Assembly (NCBI GenBank): GCA_948099385.1 | Contig: CANUEZ040000129.1 | Coordinates: 4,278,001-4,342,000 of the forward strand | DNA length: 64,000 nucleotides | DNA from: Fasciola hepatica | Taxonomy: Eukaryota > Platyhelminthes > Trematoda > Plagiorchiida > Fasciolidae | Reading direction: 5' to 3' | Part shown: piece after piece, positions 29,301 to 36,289 of the stretch | Position numbering within the stretch: the first letter of the stretch is position 1 | How the letters are laid out: each line of letters begins with the position of its first letter | Program-made: the position numbers and the translations under genes | Notes under the pieces: generated by a model | Seen by the model: only the letters and a program-made list of their open reading frames with translations | What the model was told of the DNA's origin: nothing | The model's database searches: none

Positions 29301-32300
29301 AGCACAATGGTTTCTTAGAAATTATCATACATTTTTTGCATTTTCCTTTGACATTATATGCCGTCGCTCCTTACGATACCGTTTCTCTCCCTAATTAACT
29401 TGCTCCAGAGTACTGCAGTAAAATTGGCATATAACATTCAATATCAGTTCCTTATTTATTTATTCCAGTTATTTGATAATGACTATCGTAGAAACCAACT
29501 TGTAAGTTCTCGTCTGTTTAATTTCATTCAGTTGTGGACTGCACTTCTAAGAGAGACGCGAGCTAAGCGTGCTGAATCAATCGGACCGGGCTATCGCGTT
29601 GAGGCTCTGCTTTCCCTGGCCGTGTTCGCGGAAGTTTTTTCAAAAGATGCTATTCATGCTAGTACCAATTCGGTGAGCGAGGATGAATCGGGCACTGATC
29701 GTTTAAATGATCTAATCCAGTTGCTCGTACCCCAATGGGCAAAACGCGAAAAATATGGAGTTCAGCCAAAAAGTATTGTGGTATGTTTTTCCAGCTACTT
29801 TATGCACTTCTGCAGCGGAAATTTCCCAAAAACTAATCTATATTCGTATAGTTGTTTCCTAGGTTAGGCGTTTCTTTTCTGAAAAAGTTACATCTTGAGC
29901 AATAGCACTCATGTGGCTTCTGACTATCATCTACTCTAAACAAAAACAATTCGCTGCCTTGGACGGTTTGACCAGATAAGTGGTTCCTTGACATCGGTTT
30001 TTCTTTCGATAACAAATGAGTGGAAAATGCCCATATGACAGTCTTTCTTCAGAGGGATTTCGAAACTTGTGCTGCTCATGAAGGAATAGATATATTTATC
30101 GTCGTCATCTAGAAGAATTTATTAGAAAATGTCATGGCACGTATTTTGTGCGCATTTGTAGTTCAACCCGGAACTGAACGAATCGGAACAAGAATTGGGC
30201 ATCGCAGCTGTGGGCATTATGTGGCCAATGACGAACCAAAAAGAGGAGCCTGGTAAGAACGTTTCCTCCCTAACTACTTGCTTCTAGCCGATACAATTGT
30301 AAGTCAGTAAAGCTTTAATAACGCATCTTCAGCGTCTGTTCCTTTTCTGTGTTACAGTGCCAGTAAATTGGTCGGCGACTGTAACCTGTTTGTCGCATAT
30401 TCTGTCTACACAGATTACTTGTGGGTTCATCTGATGCCATCCACTTGTTTACCTTATTCACCCTTAGCTCTTCCCATATAAACTGTTGGACGCAGTGGTT
30501 AACCAGCATGTTAAGTGATTGATACATTGATGTCCTTTCTACGTACTCTATCCAGTAAAATGTCCGACTATTGGTGATCCAGAATACAAACTTCTGATAG
30601 ATAACCCGGAGTTCGAAACATTGGGTCCCCTTTATCCAATTCATGAGAACGGAGAGAAGACATAAGTCGCGAGATGCAAGCATTTCGTTTACTCTTGTCA
30701 ACCGCGGACGTAAAACGTGTCAGTATATATATACATGGTACGGTAGGGGGGGAGGGTAATTGCAACAGTAAAGTAGGCACGATCGAAAGTTCTTATAGTG
30801 CGTACGTTGGGGAGAGTGAAGTCTGTCGTGTTAACGCCAGGGTAAACAAACATTTTGGGTCAATGTTTGTTTACCCTGGCGTTAACACGACAGACTTCAC
30901 TCTCCCCAACGTACGCACTATAAGAACTTTCGATCGTGCCTACTTTACTGTTGCAATTACCCTCCCCCCCTACCGTACCATGTATATATACTGACACGTT
31001 TTACGTCCGCGGTTGACAAGAGTAAACGAAATGCTTGCATCTCGCGACTTATGTCTACTCTCCGTTCTCATGAACCCGGAGTTCGTTGTTAAGCACCACC
31101 GAACCAGTGTCGGCAGCATGTGAAATCGCTATTACTTGCTACAGCTGGCCGATCAGAGCCGTGTAAAATGCACATCACTCTTAGACCCAGGGCCAAAGTT
31201 GCGGGTTATCCCTAGTAGTTCGATAAGAAACTACAATTATGAGGGTCCGTATAACCATTATAATAATGCACGGGTTGAAAAGAAACGTTTTTTGCTCAAT
31301 TTCAGTGGCCAAGTCACATTAGAATACAGAATGATGCTGCTTTCCTTGGGAATCTTAAACCTCAGCGCCAAGTAATGTATTCGGATGTGAGATTTGTTAC
31401 TTTCGGATTTAACAGTTACCTCTATCACAAAAGTGAAACCGTTTCCCCAGTGATCCCATGTCTTTTTATTGTGTTGTTCAAAACAGCTATGCGATTGGCG
31501 TCTACCATTGCTTTACTCAATTTGGCCTTGACGCGCAGCGCCAAACGTGCTCATGGAGCCACCTTAGCCAGCGTGACAGCCATCCTGGCAAAGTAAGCAT
31601 GCTTGCCCAATTTGTTCAACCGCAACCGATGGTTGTGAACAAGTTATTGTTATGGTCTCTCCTTCATTTAAAACCTAATAAAATATCGTGATTTCTCTCT
31701 AATCTAGATTCGTGATATTGTACGACTCCTACTGCTTTCGGGCATTTTCTGCGATGCAGTGTTGGACACATCAAATAGAAACAGTATCACACCCTGACGA
31801 CCGGCGTACATACATGACCCTACATCATTGCACGAATACCTTTATGCGGCAGAAATTCGCGTCGCTAGCAGTCGAGAAGTTGTCACATAACTATCTGATA
31901 CGTAGGAACTGTTTTTTAACTAGACGTAAATTATTTTCCATTTAAAGAACACACCGGTTGACACTGGAAGTGAATCAGCCGACCGCGACTAACTAAACTC
32001 CAGTTTATCAAATGTCTAACGCTCGCGAATACTTGTCGTGCATGAACCAATTATCATCATCATCATACAGCGTAAAACAGCAGGGCGAACCCCGCTGACC
32101 AATGGCGTCCTCGCCATGTTGGCGTCTCACAGATTTACGCACTTCATTGAATGTGGCGTCTGGAGGGACGAAACTGCGACCAACTGATGTTGAAGACATC
32201 CATCATTTATATGATGTATATGAACCAGAGTCTTGTGTGATATTGGAAGCGGCATACAGACATTCGCCTGCATCGATGACCATGTGGACAGTTCTGCCTG

Positions 32301-34809
32301 GGAAGCAGATCGTTAATTATCGTCTAGAGGCAACTGCGCAGGACAGGTGGCTTAAGCGTCGGCTTGATCGCGGACAAGACTGGAAGGGAGCACGTGCAAA
32401 GACGTGATCTAGGTCTACAGTGGTAGACTACAACGAACGACAATCTTCGGTTGGTCCACGCCAGCGGTGACCGATGACAATCTGGTCAATCGGAGTCCAA
32501 CGTTGTGAAAACGTAGAGGGAGGCCATTTGAAACTTTACCGCTAGTTATGGCAGAAGTTCGTACTCGCCAGAAACAATCTGTGATCGGAACACAACTGGA
32601 TGAGACAATCGTCGTTATCAGTGTGATCAGCCGGTATAGGAAGCGGGCCTGCAGTGTGCCTTTCGAAATCCAACATCGACGTTCAAATCTCCAGCAGTCA
32701 CCACTTCGCCCGTTGAACGTATGCTTTGAAGCAGCCGGCACGGACCCCGATAGGATTCATCCCTGAAGTCAAATGAACTGCAGTCACTGGGTCTATACAC
32801 AAAAACAAAGAACAAGCAACTACGTTTTAGTCTGTCGCCACTGGCGCCTACAGCACCGTCTGACCAAACTGCACACAAACGACTAGTGAGTAGAATCCCG
32901 TCTAAGAATGTATGTTCGGCTCTCGTGCTCAAAGTGATCCCAACACCGGTCTGACCACGAGCGCTAGACACGAGAAGAGTAAGGCGAGAGACTGAGGTTA
33001 TATTTCGGGTGCGTTCGTAAAGTCTTGAGGCAGCCTGTTACCCTATTTGACGTAAAGTGCAAACGCTGAATGCTGCTAAGGGAAGCGAACATGTAGGCTT
33101 AAGAAGTGTTGCTTCCTTCTCAGCCGCAATAACGCGTGTTTTTGCACCGATCTCGAATTAAAAGAGAAGGAATTATTAAAGCCCTTCACAAATGGAAAGC
33201 TGGAGATTTCCGGGCGAATCATACTTCGCAGGTGAGTTCTTTCTTTAGAAACCCTAACCGGGGCCATCGGAATAACAGTTTGACTCAAAAGACAGGGCCG
33301 TAACCCAGCACGGGAGCATCATCGAAGAAACCAAGAAATAAATCACGGGAGACCTGATTATTGATCCTGTCTTGACTTTTCTTAGCTGATGCTTCGTTAT
33401 CAGTCCGCTTTCTGTATTGTATTCTTAGCCCCGTGCACCGAATGGAGCAAGCGGAATGTGAACGGAGCTGCCCAGCCAGGTGCGGTAACTCCTCCCGCCG
33501 TCGAGAGAAATCCCTGGTACTTCACTTCTACATTCATCTAGTGGAGATTTTTTGACCACTAAATCGTTTCTCTCTGTTTATTCGCTGGAGTGTCCTCTCT
33601 AGGGACGCTGCCCAAAACCTGGTTGATGGTGGCTGGACTTTGCGTGGCATCTACCCATCGACCTTTCAGACATGATTGCACCTTCGGCTCAATGAAGCTA
33701 TCCTGTCTAGCTCTTAGGGTCATGGACGAACACAAGCCATCATATTACGCCAAAATGCCTTCTTGTTGTGATGGAAGCAGATGGTAGACAGCAATCCACT
33801 ATTGTTCAAATCGTTACCAAATCTGACCTATTAGGACCTTACGTGATTCCCCGTTCCCATTCCCAGGATCTGATTGCCGGTTATCCGTAATGGTGCAGTG
33901 GGTAACGGCGTACATACCTCTTCCACTGCTTTCATGCGCAAGCATGTACTAAAAAATCAGATGTAGTCACCTAATGATAGTCACTGACCCCAAGCTTACA
34001 TGCCCCGAGTGTTTTTTACCTTGATTTATCATATCTTGCGTGCTTTCTCCTTACACTTTGGATGTAAAGCTGATGAGTAATCGTCCAAATGTATATCGCC
34101 ACTTGTTTCATCCGCTTTACTCATTTTCCACACAATTTCAAGGCTGAGCAATGATCAGTGCTCAAAATTGGTCCAGTCTTCCGACAAAAAGACTGCTAGT
34201 ATTCCTCAGGAATCGGGACTACTCGAATTTCTGACGATCCTGAAGCGGATCGTGGAAAACCCCAAGTCGGAATCGCTTCGTGAGCATGCATTGGGATGTG
34301 TGGCGGCATTTTTGCAGCATCTGAGTAAGTTAACGAACCATGAGTTTGTTTGTTTGCATTTGAAAGTGGATTTCTCATCGACCGAAATGTTATAAGCTGC
34401 ACAGCTGAGCGACTTATCCGTAGAATTTGTAGTGAATATGATCACTCAACCGATTCCATTATAAACGGATCTCGAAGATTGCGTCGGGTCGTATATCTGA
34501 TGCATGCTTTCCAAGGAACTCCTTCGAGGGCAGGTGTTTGTTTTGCGGTACACTGCACTCGCACTGATGGGGCGGTGGTAAGGTCCAGGCCAAATGTAGC
34601 CAAATTTTGCTATTTATTTTAAAACGAGTTTAAAGCGTATAGTTGGCTTTTGATTGTATCGTGAACGTTGCATTTAAAACTACCTCCCTTGCATTCCAGA
34701 ACTTACCAACGCATGCCGAGATCAGTTGACTCAGATTCTGCAAGTCCTGTCCAAGGAAGGATCATCCAACTTGAACGAGCGTGTCAACGAGATGCTGAAG
34801 GGCATATAG
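697..34809 (+). CDS. ECM29: ECM29-like proteasome adaptor/scaffold, C-terminal part, 14 exons
   Basis: ECM29 (human KIAA0368/ECPAS) is a large HEAT-repeat protein that binds 26S proteasomes and tethers or inspects them. The 5' part of the gene lies outside the window. Spliced exons 697-814, 1316-1829, 3170-3574, 4015-4569, 11413-11716(?), 15242-15699, 24461-24664, 26245-27006, 27231-27323, 29532-29780, 30162-30252, 31487-31592, 34143-34324 and 34700-34809 give about 1,380 codons ending in TAG. Segments follow the family in order: [74 protein letters not shown]. Every junction is GT..AG and phase-compatible. Odd features are low-complexity inserts (Gln run in exon 2, His/Gln run in exon 4, Ser/Thr/Pro-rich stretches in exons 3 and 6) and introns packed with retroelements. 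Family identity is from remembered human sequence; exon ends are read directly. The exon 5 donor is uncertain. Confidence 0.9.
1316..1829 (+). CDS. ECM29: ECM29-like exon with Gln-rich insert
   Basis: Acceptor CATCGTTCAG and donor ATG|GTAAGT, ending in phase 0. Begins [17 protein letters not shown] and contains [18 protein letters not shown], the best match to the family in this window. The 3' half (about 1660-1829) is a Ser/Thr/Gln-rich insert with a run of six Gln, not expected in vertebrate ECM29. Confidence 0.9.
2800..3050 (-). repeat. Dispersed repeat, shared with 35745-35865
   Basis: The stretch around 2820-2900 (GGTGGCTTTGGCTG, TCTCTCAGGGGCAACATCAG, then an A-rich part) recurs in diverged form at 35770-35860. 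At the second site it directly follows a minus-strand RTE C-terminus, so this is probably an RTE 3' tail in the minus orientation, here inside intron 2 of the ECM29-like gene. Confidence 0.55.
3170..3574 (+). CDS. ECM29: ECM29-like exon
   Basis: Acceptor ACAACGCAG and donor AAA|GTAAGT, phase 0 at both ends, 135 codons. HEAT-like segment [14 protein letters not shown] followed by [15 protein letters not shown] corresponds to the RVRESSCLALNDLL and LPEIWETLFRV helices of the family. The middle is a Ser/Gly-rich insert. Confidence 0.85.
4015..4569 (+). CDS. ECM29: ECM29-like exon with His/Gln tract
   Basis: Acceptor is a long T tract then CCAG; donor TTG|GTGCGT. 185 codons, phase 0 at both ends. 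[14 protein letters not shown] and [16 protein letters not shown] match family HEAT helices. Codons from about 4330 to 4380 form a His-then-Gln run and about 4490 starts a second Gln run. The next codon in the spliced message is at 11413, so the intron is 6.8 kb. Confidence 0.88.
5060..5471 (-). repeat. 3' LTR of the CsRn1-like element
   Basis: 412 bp, same as 9106-9517. In element orientation it begins TGTAGTGACC and ends CTCCTATA, so it lacks the usual terminal CA. A TATATAG-type promoter candidate lies at about 5188-5194. The terminal 44 bp (5061-5104) can fold into a hairpin with a 13-bp stem. Confidence 0.95.
6030..6251 (-). pseudogene. Gypsy pol C-terminal tail, frameshifted
   Basis: Out of frame with the integrase by one base. 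Contains three 57-bp (19-codon) repeats at 6069-6125, 6126-6182 and 6183-6239, each with a SRS(S/G) core, and ends [14 protein letters not shown], the kind of basic tail seen at the end of CsRn1-type pol proteins. The 560 bp between this stop and the 3' LTR contain no recognisable gene. Confidence 0.75.
6227..7336 (-). CDS. Gypsy pol: integrase
   Basis: 369 codons from an ATG at 7336, in the same frame as the RT/RNase H ORF and separated from it only by the TAG codon and 16 codons without ATG. The zinc-binding region ([21 protein letters not shown]) and the D,D35E core are visible: [15 protein letters not shown] and [17 protein letters not shown]-terminal region with [16 protein letters not shown] follows. 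The frame then meets a stop at 6227; the expected tail continues in another frame (6030-6240), showing a one-base indel near 6240. Confidence 0.92.
   Translation of the reverse strand: MSTGIPRPVVPSAYRRLVFDTLHGLSHPGIAASFRLVAARYVWPSMNKDVRMWAKQCLQCQRSKVHRHVASPIGTFATPDARFDHIHVDIVGPLTPSHGYTYLLTCIDRFTRWPEAIPISVVTAESVARHLIERWIALYGCPSTITTDRGQQSESDLFSSLTHMLGTERIRTTAYHPASNGLVERFHRQLKAALIAHESPDWYETLPLVLLAIRTCIKADIQCSAAELVYGTTLRLPGEFFTPRSTDSLAVQTYVHRLSTYMQNLTPAHTRMQRRQVFVPTELETCSRVFIRVDSVRKTLQQPYEGPFRVISRHDKTFKVDRHGRVDTVSIDRLKAAYVDDSVSPADMRFDVNPALPVDDTSCHVKVCS
7385..8923 (-). CDS. Gypsy pol: reverse transcriptase and RNase H
   Basis: An uninterrupted 512-codon reading frame; the listed start is a TTG, so the true start (or fusion to gag) is unknown. 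RT motifs appear in order: [47 protein letters not shown], the catalytic YIDDLL (about 8273-8290), [23 protein letters not shown]. RNase H follows with [31 protein letters not shown] and FTDHKPL. It ends at TAG (7385-7387), after which the same frame runs on into the integrase frame. The frame is probably one pol gene with a single nonsense codon. No protease or gag is upstream; the leader is only about 180 bp. Confidence 0.93.
   Translation of the reverse strand: MLLSTGIAARTDARRITGLFSNISHDFQSLFIKFPLLTKPFEEIDAVTDRVAHHIVTNGPPVTARPRRLAPDKLVFAKREFDTLLSKGIVRPSHSPWASPLHMVLKKDGVSWRPCGDYRALNSVTRYDSYPIPHIHDITASLHGTTVFSKIDLVRAYHQIPVAAEDVEKTAVTTDFGLFEFLRMPFGLRNAAQIFQRFIDSITRYLEFVHVYIDDLLITSLSIDEHFQHLTLLFQRLSEHRLVVNPDKCELGKPELVFLGHKITREGIKPCEDKVRAILDYAVPSSIKELKAFLGLVNFYRRFIPHAAERLLPLTDLLRGNRRELSLTDAARVAFSEIKATLAQTTLLMHPVPSATLSIAVDASDFAIGAVLQQSVSGIWQPLEFFSRRLNPTETKYSAFGRELLAAYNAVKHFRHAAEGRYFILFTDHKPLTYALHTKSDRYSPREVRHLDYISQFTTDLRHVKGESNCVADALSRISLNAIKSPVLDIPAMAAAQAQDSSCMEAAQSSSL
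9106..9517 (-). repeat. 5' LTR of the CsRn1-like element
   Basis: 412 bp, no differences seen from 5060-5471. Identity implies recent insertion. The 88-codon plus-strand ORF present in both LTRs is a by-product of the duplicated DNA, not a gene. Confidence 0.95.
9540..10930 (-). mobile_element. Penelope-like element remnant
   Basis: Minus-strand frame 9856-10137 carries [24 protein letters not shown] and TEHIPK, the GIY-YIG endonuclease signature at the C-terminus of Penelope-like elements (CG..Y.GRT.R.L..R..EH in relatives; the Tyr-Ile-Gly core is mutated here to His-Met-Ser). The downstream tail at 9570-9650 is shared with the arms of the palindrome at 30640-31074. Upstream frames to about 10930 are broken; no RT core was found. 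The upper boundary is approximate. Confidence 0.65.
11306..11373. repeat. (TA)n microsatellite
   Basis: About 34 TA units, 40 bp upstream of an ECM29-like exon acceptor. Confidence 0.98.
11413..11716 (+). CDS. ECM29: ECM29-like exon (donor uncertain)
   Basis: Acceptor CAATGTTACTAG, phase 0 start. [20 protein letters not shown] then IRAG continues the previous exon in the family's [21 protein letters not shown] region. The next exon needs one carried base. Three donors in the right phase are visible: after 11641 (GTCGCA), 11683 (GTACAC) and 11716 (GTATGG). The last resembles a donor best, but the choice is not certain. Confidence 0.75.
11918..12162 (-). mobile_element. tRNA-headed SINE copy 1
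   Basis: On the minus strand it starts GACCGCTGGTGGCCGAGTGG (A-box-like TGGCCGAGTGG) and about 55 bp later has GGTTCAAATCT (B-box-like). The body follows, sharing TTACCACGTCTGACCTATC, GATTGCCGGTT and a CATGCGCGAACATATAATAG-type 3' end with the other copies. Confidence 0.7.
12297..12545 (+). mobile_element. tRNA-headed SINE copy 2 (degenerate head)
   Basis: Head GACCGGTGATAGTCAGGTGA has drifted from the A-box of the intact copy. The body keeps CCAGGTTGCCGGTTATCTGT and AATGGTACAGTGGGT. Confidence 0.6.
12560..12700 (+). repeat. Composite repeat block A
   Basis: CATGATTGCA...TAGCTCTT.TGGTCATG...GTCGTGATGG pattern shared with 33655-33780. In the second copy it lies immediately before a SINE body; here it lies just after one. 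Confidence 0.55.
13165..14215 (+). mobile_element. RTE-like LINE fragment, copy B1
   Basis: Nearly identical (about 99% by eye over about 690 bp) to 37165-37860. Contains the RTE linker and early RT region: [32 protein letters not shown], then [18 protein letters not shown]. It continues to an [13 protein letters not shown] remnant near 14100 and ends at a short TAA repeat (14216-14235). Broken frames; both ends truncated. Confidence 0.85.
14563..14825 (+). mobile_element. tRNA-headed SINE copy 3
   Basis: Degenerate head (GTTGTCGATGGTTAGAGGCG) followed by a clear body: CTATTGGGACTTTATGTGGT, CGCCACTCCAAGTCTCAGGG, CAATGGTGCAGTGAG, and an ATATAATAG-type end. Confidence 0.6.
15242..15699 (+). 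CDS. ECM29: ECM29-like exon
   Basis: Acceptor TTCTCTCGTCCAG and donor AAG|GTGAGT. Enters in phase 1 and leaves in phase 0. The first half is a Ser/Pro/Thr-rich insert; the second half, [19 protein letters not shown] onward, matches the family's PYSGKLMSALLSGL helix pair. Confidence 0.87.
16240..18716 (+). mobile_element. RTE-like LINE copy A, 5' portion
   Basis: The endonuclease domain starts about 16975 ([20 protein letters not shown]) and runs through [20 protein letters not shown]. The usual GDWNARTG motif reads RNRNARTG, so a catalytic Asp appears lost. A linker ([16 protein letters not shown]) and the start of RT ([22 protein letters not shown] region near 18500, [20 protein letters not shown]) follow. 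The frame is broken at several points. 16240-16975 is probably its 5' region, unproven. Interrupted at about 18716 by the Jockey-like LINE and resumes at 21241. Confidence 0.8.
18717..21240 (+). mobile_element. Jockey-like LINE inserted into the RTE copy
   Basis: Endonuclease fragment about 18960-19700 ([38 protein letters not shown]). RT fragments about 20020-20900: [65 protein letters not shown]. The expected FADD box reads AHDT. Many indels, so no intact protein. The flanking RTE sequence on each side belongs to one copy, marking this as the younger insertion. Confidence 0.8.
21241..22378 (+). mobile_element. RTE-like LINE copy A, 3' portion
   Basis: Picks up the RTE RT with a VFDSVN box, then [37 protein letters not shown] (normal YADD reads FLDD), [25 protein letters not shown] and [15 protein letters not shown], and the C-terminal cysteine-rich/His region to about 22378. 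Roughly 20 codons are missing at the junction with the 5' portion. Confidence 0.85.
22800..24440 (-). mobile_element. RTE-like LINE fragment, minus strand
   Basis: Minus-strand reading from 24440 down: [17 protein letters not shown], then [46 protein letters not shown] and a C-terminal LNLNRLR region. Multiple stops and indels. It lies in intron 6, ending about 20 bp before an ECM29-like exon. Confidence 0.75.
24461..24664 (+). CDS. ECM29: ECM29-like exon
   Basis: Acceptor TATCCCCTTTCAG, donor CAA|GTTAGT; 68 codons, phase 0 at both ends. [12 protein letters not shown], then [16 protein letters not shown] and [15 protein letters not shown], match the family stretch from LNGWYMEKEEPIYK to VLPLAFLGM. 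It lies about 20 bp after a minus-strand RTE fragment. Confidence 0.85.
25191..25255 (+). mobile_element. SINE head fragment
   Basis: GACCGGTGGTGCGTCCGTGG and the following TTTACAGCG...TACCACCTC resemble the head of the intact SINE at 25478 but stop before its body. Confidence 0.5.
25478..25738 (+). mobile_element. tRNA-headed SINE, best-preserved copy
   Basis: Head with A-box-like TGGTCGAGTGG and B-box-like GGTTCAAATCC about 55 bp apart, as in a tRNA-Ser/Leu-type gene. Body carries CATTACCACATCTGACGTA, TTGGGATCTTATGTTGTTC, CTGGTTGCCG and TATACCCCTTCCAGTGCACT, ending with a TGTAATAAATAAA tail. Confidence 0.75.
26084..26170 (+). CDS. ECM29: Possible extra ECM29-like exon
   Basis: An open, phase-0/phase-0 segment of 29 codons between a weak acceptor (TTCGCTATGAG) and a good donor (GAGCAG|GTAAAT), lying between two solid exons that join in phase 0 with or without it. 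It falls where the family has a variable charged linker, so homology cannot decide. Confidence 0.35.
26245..27006 (+). CDS. ECM29: ECM29-like exon (longest)
   Basis: Acceptor TTCATATTGTAG, donor AAA|GTAAGT; 254 codons, phase 0 at both ends. [15 protein letters not shown] aligns with the family's LWTEVWQENVPG, and [19 protein letters not shown] with SWKMKAQGAIAMASIA. An acidic/Ser-rich linker follows before the C-terminal helices. Confidence 0.87.
27231..27323 (+). CDS. ECM29: ECM29-like exon
   Basis: Acceptor CAATTTTTAG, donor GAGCAG|GTAAGC; 31 codons, phase 0 at both ends. Continues the previous exon's CKSWIGK with [14 protein letters not shown], matching the family's GRTWAGKEELLKAIACVV block. 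Confidence 0.8.
27340..27495 (+). mobile_element. SINE body fragment
   Basis: Shares AGACCTTATGTGG, CCACTCCAAG, CAGTGGGT and the CATGCATGTAATAAA end with the other copies; the tRNA-like head is missing. Confidence 0.5.
29532..29780 (+). CDS. ECM29: ECM29-like exon
   Basis: Acceptor TAATTTCATTCAG, donor GTG|GTATGT; 83 codons, phase 0 at both ends. [16 protein letters not shown], then [16 protein letters not shown], match the family's ILQAVLKECSKENVKYKIVA and following helix. Confidence 0.85.
30162..30252 (+). CDS. ECM29: ECM29-like exon
   Basis: Acceptor GCGCATTTGTAG, donor G|GTAAGA. Starts phase 0, ends with one base; its G plus CT of the next exon gives an Ala codon. [17 protein letters not shown] resembles the family's EKEKELQLEYLLGAFESLG. 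Confidence 0.75.
30315..30639 (-). repeat. Possible minus-strand retroelement tail, unassigned
   Basis: The minus-strand frame 30701-30315 runs from the left palindrome arm into this segment without a stop. I do not recognise its protein. It may be part of the same Penelope-like sequence that forms the palindrome arms. Confidence 0.3.
30640..31074. repeat. Near-perfect palindrome (about 214-bp arms, 7-nt loop)
   Basis: Left arm 30640-30854, loop 30855-30861, right arm 30862-31074. I see one base mismatch and one TA-unit length difference between arms. The distal part of each arm (GAGATGCAAGCATTTCGTTT onward) is homologous to the tail after the Penelope-like remnant at 9570-9650. A 13-bp direct repeat AACCCGGAGTTCG flanks it (30603-30615, 31073-31085). 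Lies in intron 11 of the ECM29-like gene. Confidence 0.95.
31487..31592 (+). CDS. ECM29: ECM29-like exon
   Basis: Acceptor GTTCAAAACAG, donor AA|GTAAGC. Two bases in and two bases out, consistent with both neighbours. Encodes an Ala/Leu-rich amphipathic stretch ([20 protein letters not shown]) that reads as a HEAT helix. Sequence similarity to the family is weak here; phase consistency carries the call. Confidence 0.65.
31950..32975 (-). mobile_element. RTE-like endonuclease fragment, minus strand
   Basis: Minus strand from about 32971: [49 protein letters not shown] and [12 protein letters not shown] correspond to the RTE endonuclease (GDFNAQVG region; D-L-N here). Degenerate linker frames continue to about 32000. 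Lies in intron 12. Confidence 0.7.
33645..33785 (+). repeat. Composite repeat block B
   Basis: Homologous to 12560-12700 (CATGATTGCACCTTCGGCTC, TAGCTCTTAGGGTCATG, GTTGTGATGG). Runs directly into the SINE body that follows, so the two may form one larger repeat unit. Confidence 0.55.
33786..33958 (+). mobile_element. SINE body copy
   Basis: CAATCCACTATTG, ATTAGGACCTTACGTGATTC, GATTGCCGGTTATCCGTAAT, GGTGCAGTGGGT and a CATGCGCAAGCATGTACTAA end match the SINE body of 25560-25735. Confidence 0.6.
34143..34324 (+). CDS. ECM29: ECM29-like exon (penultimate)
   Basis: Acceptor CACAATTTCAAG, donor A|GTAAGT. Its first base completes a Lys codon with the previous exon and its last A completes a Lys codon with the final exon. 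[20 protein letters not shown], then [14 protein letters not shown], correspond to the C-terminal helices of the family. Confidence 0.8.
34700..34809 (+). CDS. ECM29: ECM29-like last coding exon and stop
   Basis: Acceptor CCCTTGCATTCCAG. In the frame set by the previous exon it reads [20 protein letters not shown] and ends at TAG 34807-34809. The family ends with a comparable leucine-rich helix. I see no clear AATAAA in the next 200 bp. Confidence 0.8.
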
Positions 34810-35744
34810 CTTGTTTTGGAAGCCACGGGAGTCCTTCGCATGATTAGAAACTACGTGTGAACTTTTAATCGACCCGAATTCCTTGTTGCACTTTAATATC
34901 TACCAACAAGTACTACTGCGATTGCTGTCCATTTTCTTGTTCACCCTCCCCCTATCCTCGAAAACCAAGGCTCTCGTGAAACCTGTTTTTCTCATAAACG
35001 CGTTGTGGATGGTAAACTAAAAAGTTTTTCATGGTCAGAATGCTATCGTTGGAGTCTATCAAGAACTGAAATGATCTGATCCTACGGTGAATTACTAACC
35101 CACCTGGAAACTTCTCTCATTCCGCTCTTAACCTCCACGTGACAGTTCCATTCGTAACTATGGGGAAGCCAGTCGCTGCATTGATCGTTATGATACGCAA
35201 ACCATCTCTTGGTTACGTTTATTTAATCTATTATTCCAGGGGACGCGAAGTCGGTAAACACTGGTACCAAGGTTGTTCCTGAGCTCGTTATTTTCTCTCA
35301 TTTCATCGCACTTCTACTTCCGGGAGATATGCCTAATCCACTTTTCTCGTCACCGGTCGATTGTTTTTAATTTCAAGAATAATGTTTAACCTTGGGCATA
35401 ACACACATTCAGAGAACGGCTGTAAAACTGGTGTGGTTCTACAGCCCGGTTAGCAGTTCGAACTAGATGCGGAAAGGAAGCTGATACTGAAGAGAATTAC
35501 AATACTTTTCAGACCAATATCAGCTACCACATTGGATCAGTCATCTGCTTTTCTGGATGCGCCGATGTTCGTTGGCCAGTTTGGTGATGCTTCATTGTAC
35601 TATCGAACTAACTACCACGTCGCACCCTTTACGACCAACTGCCAAGTCTGTACGAAGCCAAGAGCGAAATACGGATACAATTTCATGTAACTCCTAACAG
35701 CTACCAACTCCGAATTTGCGTTATGCGCACAGGTTGAAGCTCAA
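34810..35744. other. No recognisable gene
   Basis: Region after the ECM29-like stop. Contains the presumed 3' untranslated region. Only short frames; nothing recognised. Confidence 0.5.
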
Positions 35745-36115
35745 ACCGTTTACGTTCAGTTCATGCATCGGGTGTGGTAGCTTTGGCTGTCATCTCTCGG
35801 CAGCAACGTCAACCGGGAATAATGAAGAAAGTACGAGAGTAAGAGGACTGCAGATAGTATCTAATCGACAAAGGAAGTTTGTAGATACAACAGCACTACT
35901 GTTCACAGTGGGGGGGGGTCTCATGGATCCCACCCAGGAAGCTTAACGTGACCAAGTCCACCGGTTAGGTTTTTTATACCTTTGTTCCATGTCATGCACT
36001 GATCACCCTTACCCGCCTCAGCAAACATTGCGCACCGAGAAATCCTGCAATGGGACGTGTGCAACGCATGTCCCAACCAAATTAGCTTGGTGTGCTTTAG
36101 TGCTTCAACCAATTA
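35745..36115 (-). mobile_element. RTE-like 3' end, minus strand
   Basis: Minus strand from 36112: KLIWLGHALHTSHCRISRCA, CMTWNKGIKNLTGGL, KLPGWDP, the conserved RTE C-terminus. The downstream tail to about 35745 is the copy of the repeat at 2800-3050. A run of nine G lies at about 35911-35919. Confidence 0.75.
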
Positions 36116-36289
36116 TTTTCTTCGTGTGCTTACTACTCATTGCCTAACTTCTGCATTACTGATACGGTCACCGACTCATTCAACTACGTTCCGGCCGTAG
36201 ACTATTCGTAGCGAGTAGAAATTAACCGCACTCACTTTCCTGGCGCCTTCGCAGAGTTGGAGTTAAATCGACCGTATTGCCACGCTCTT

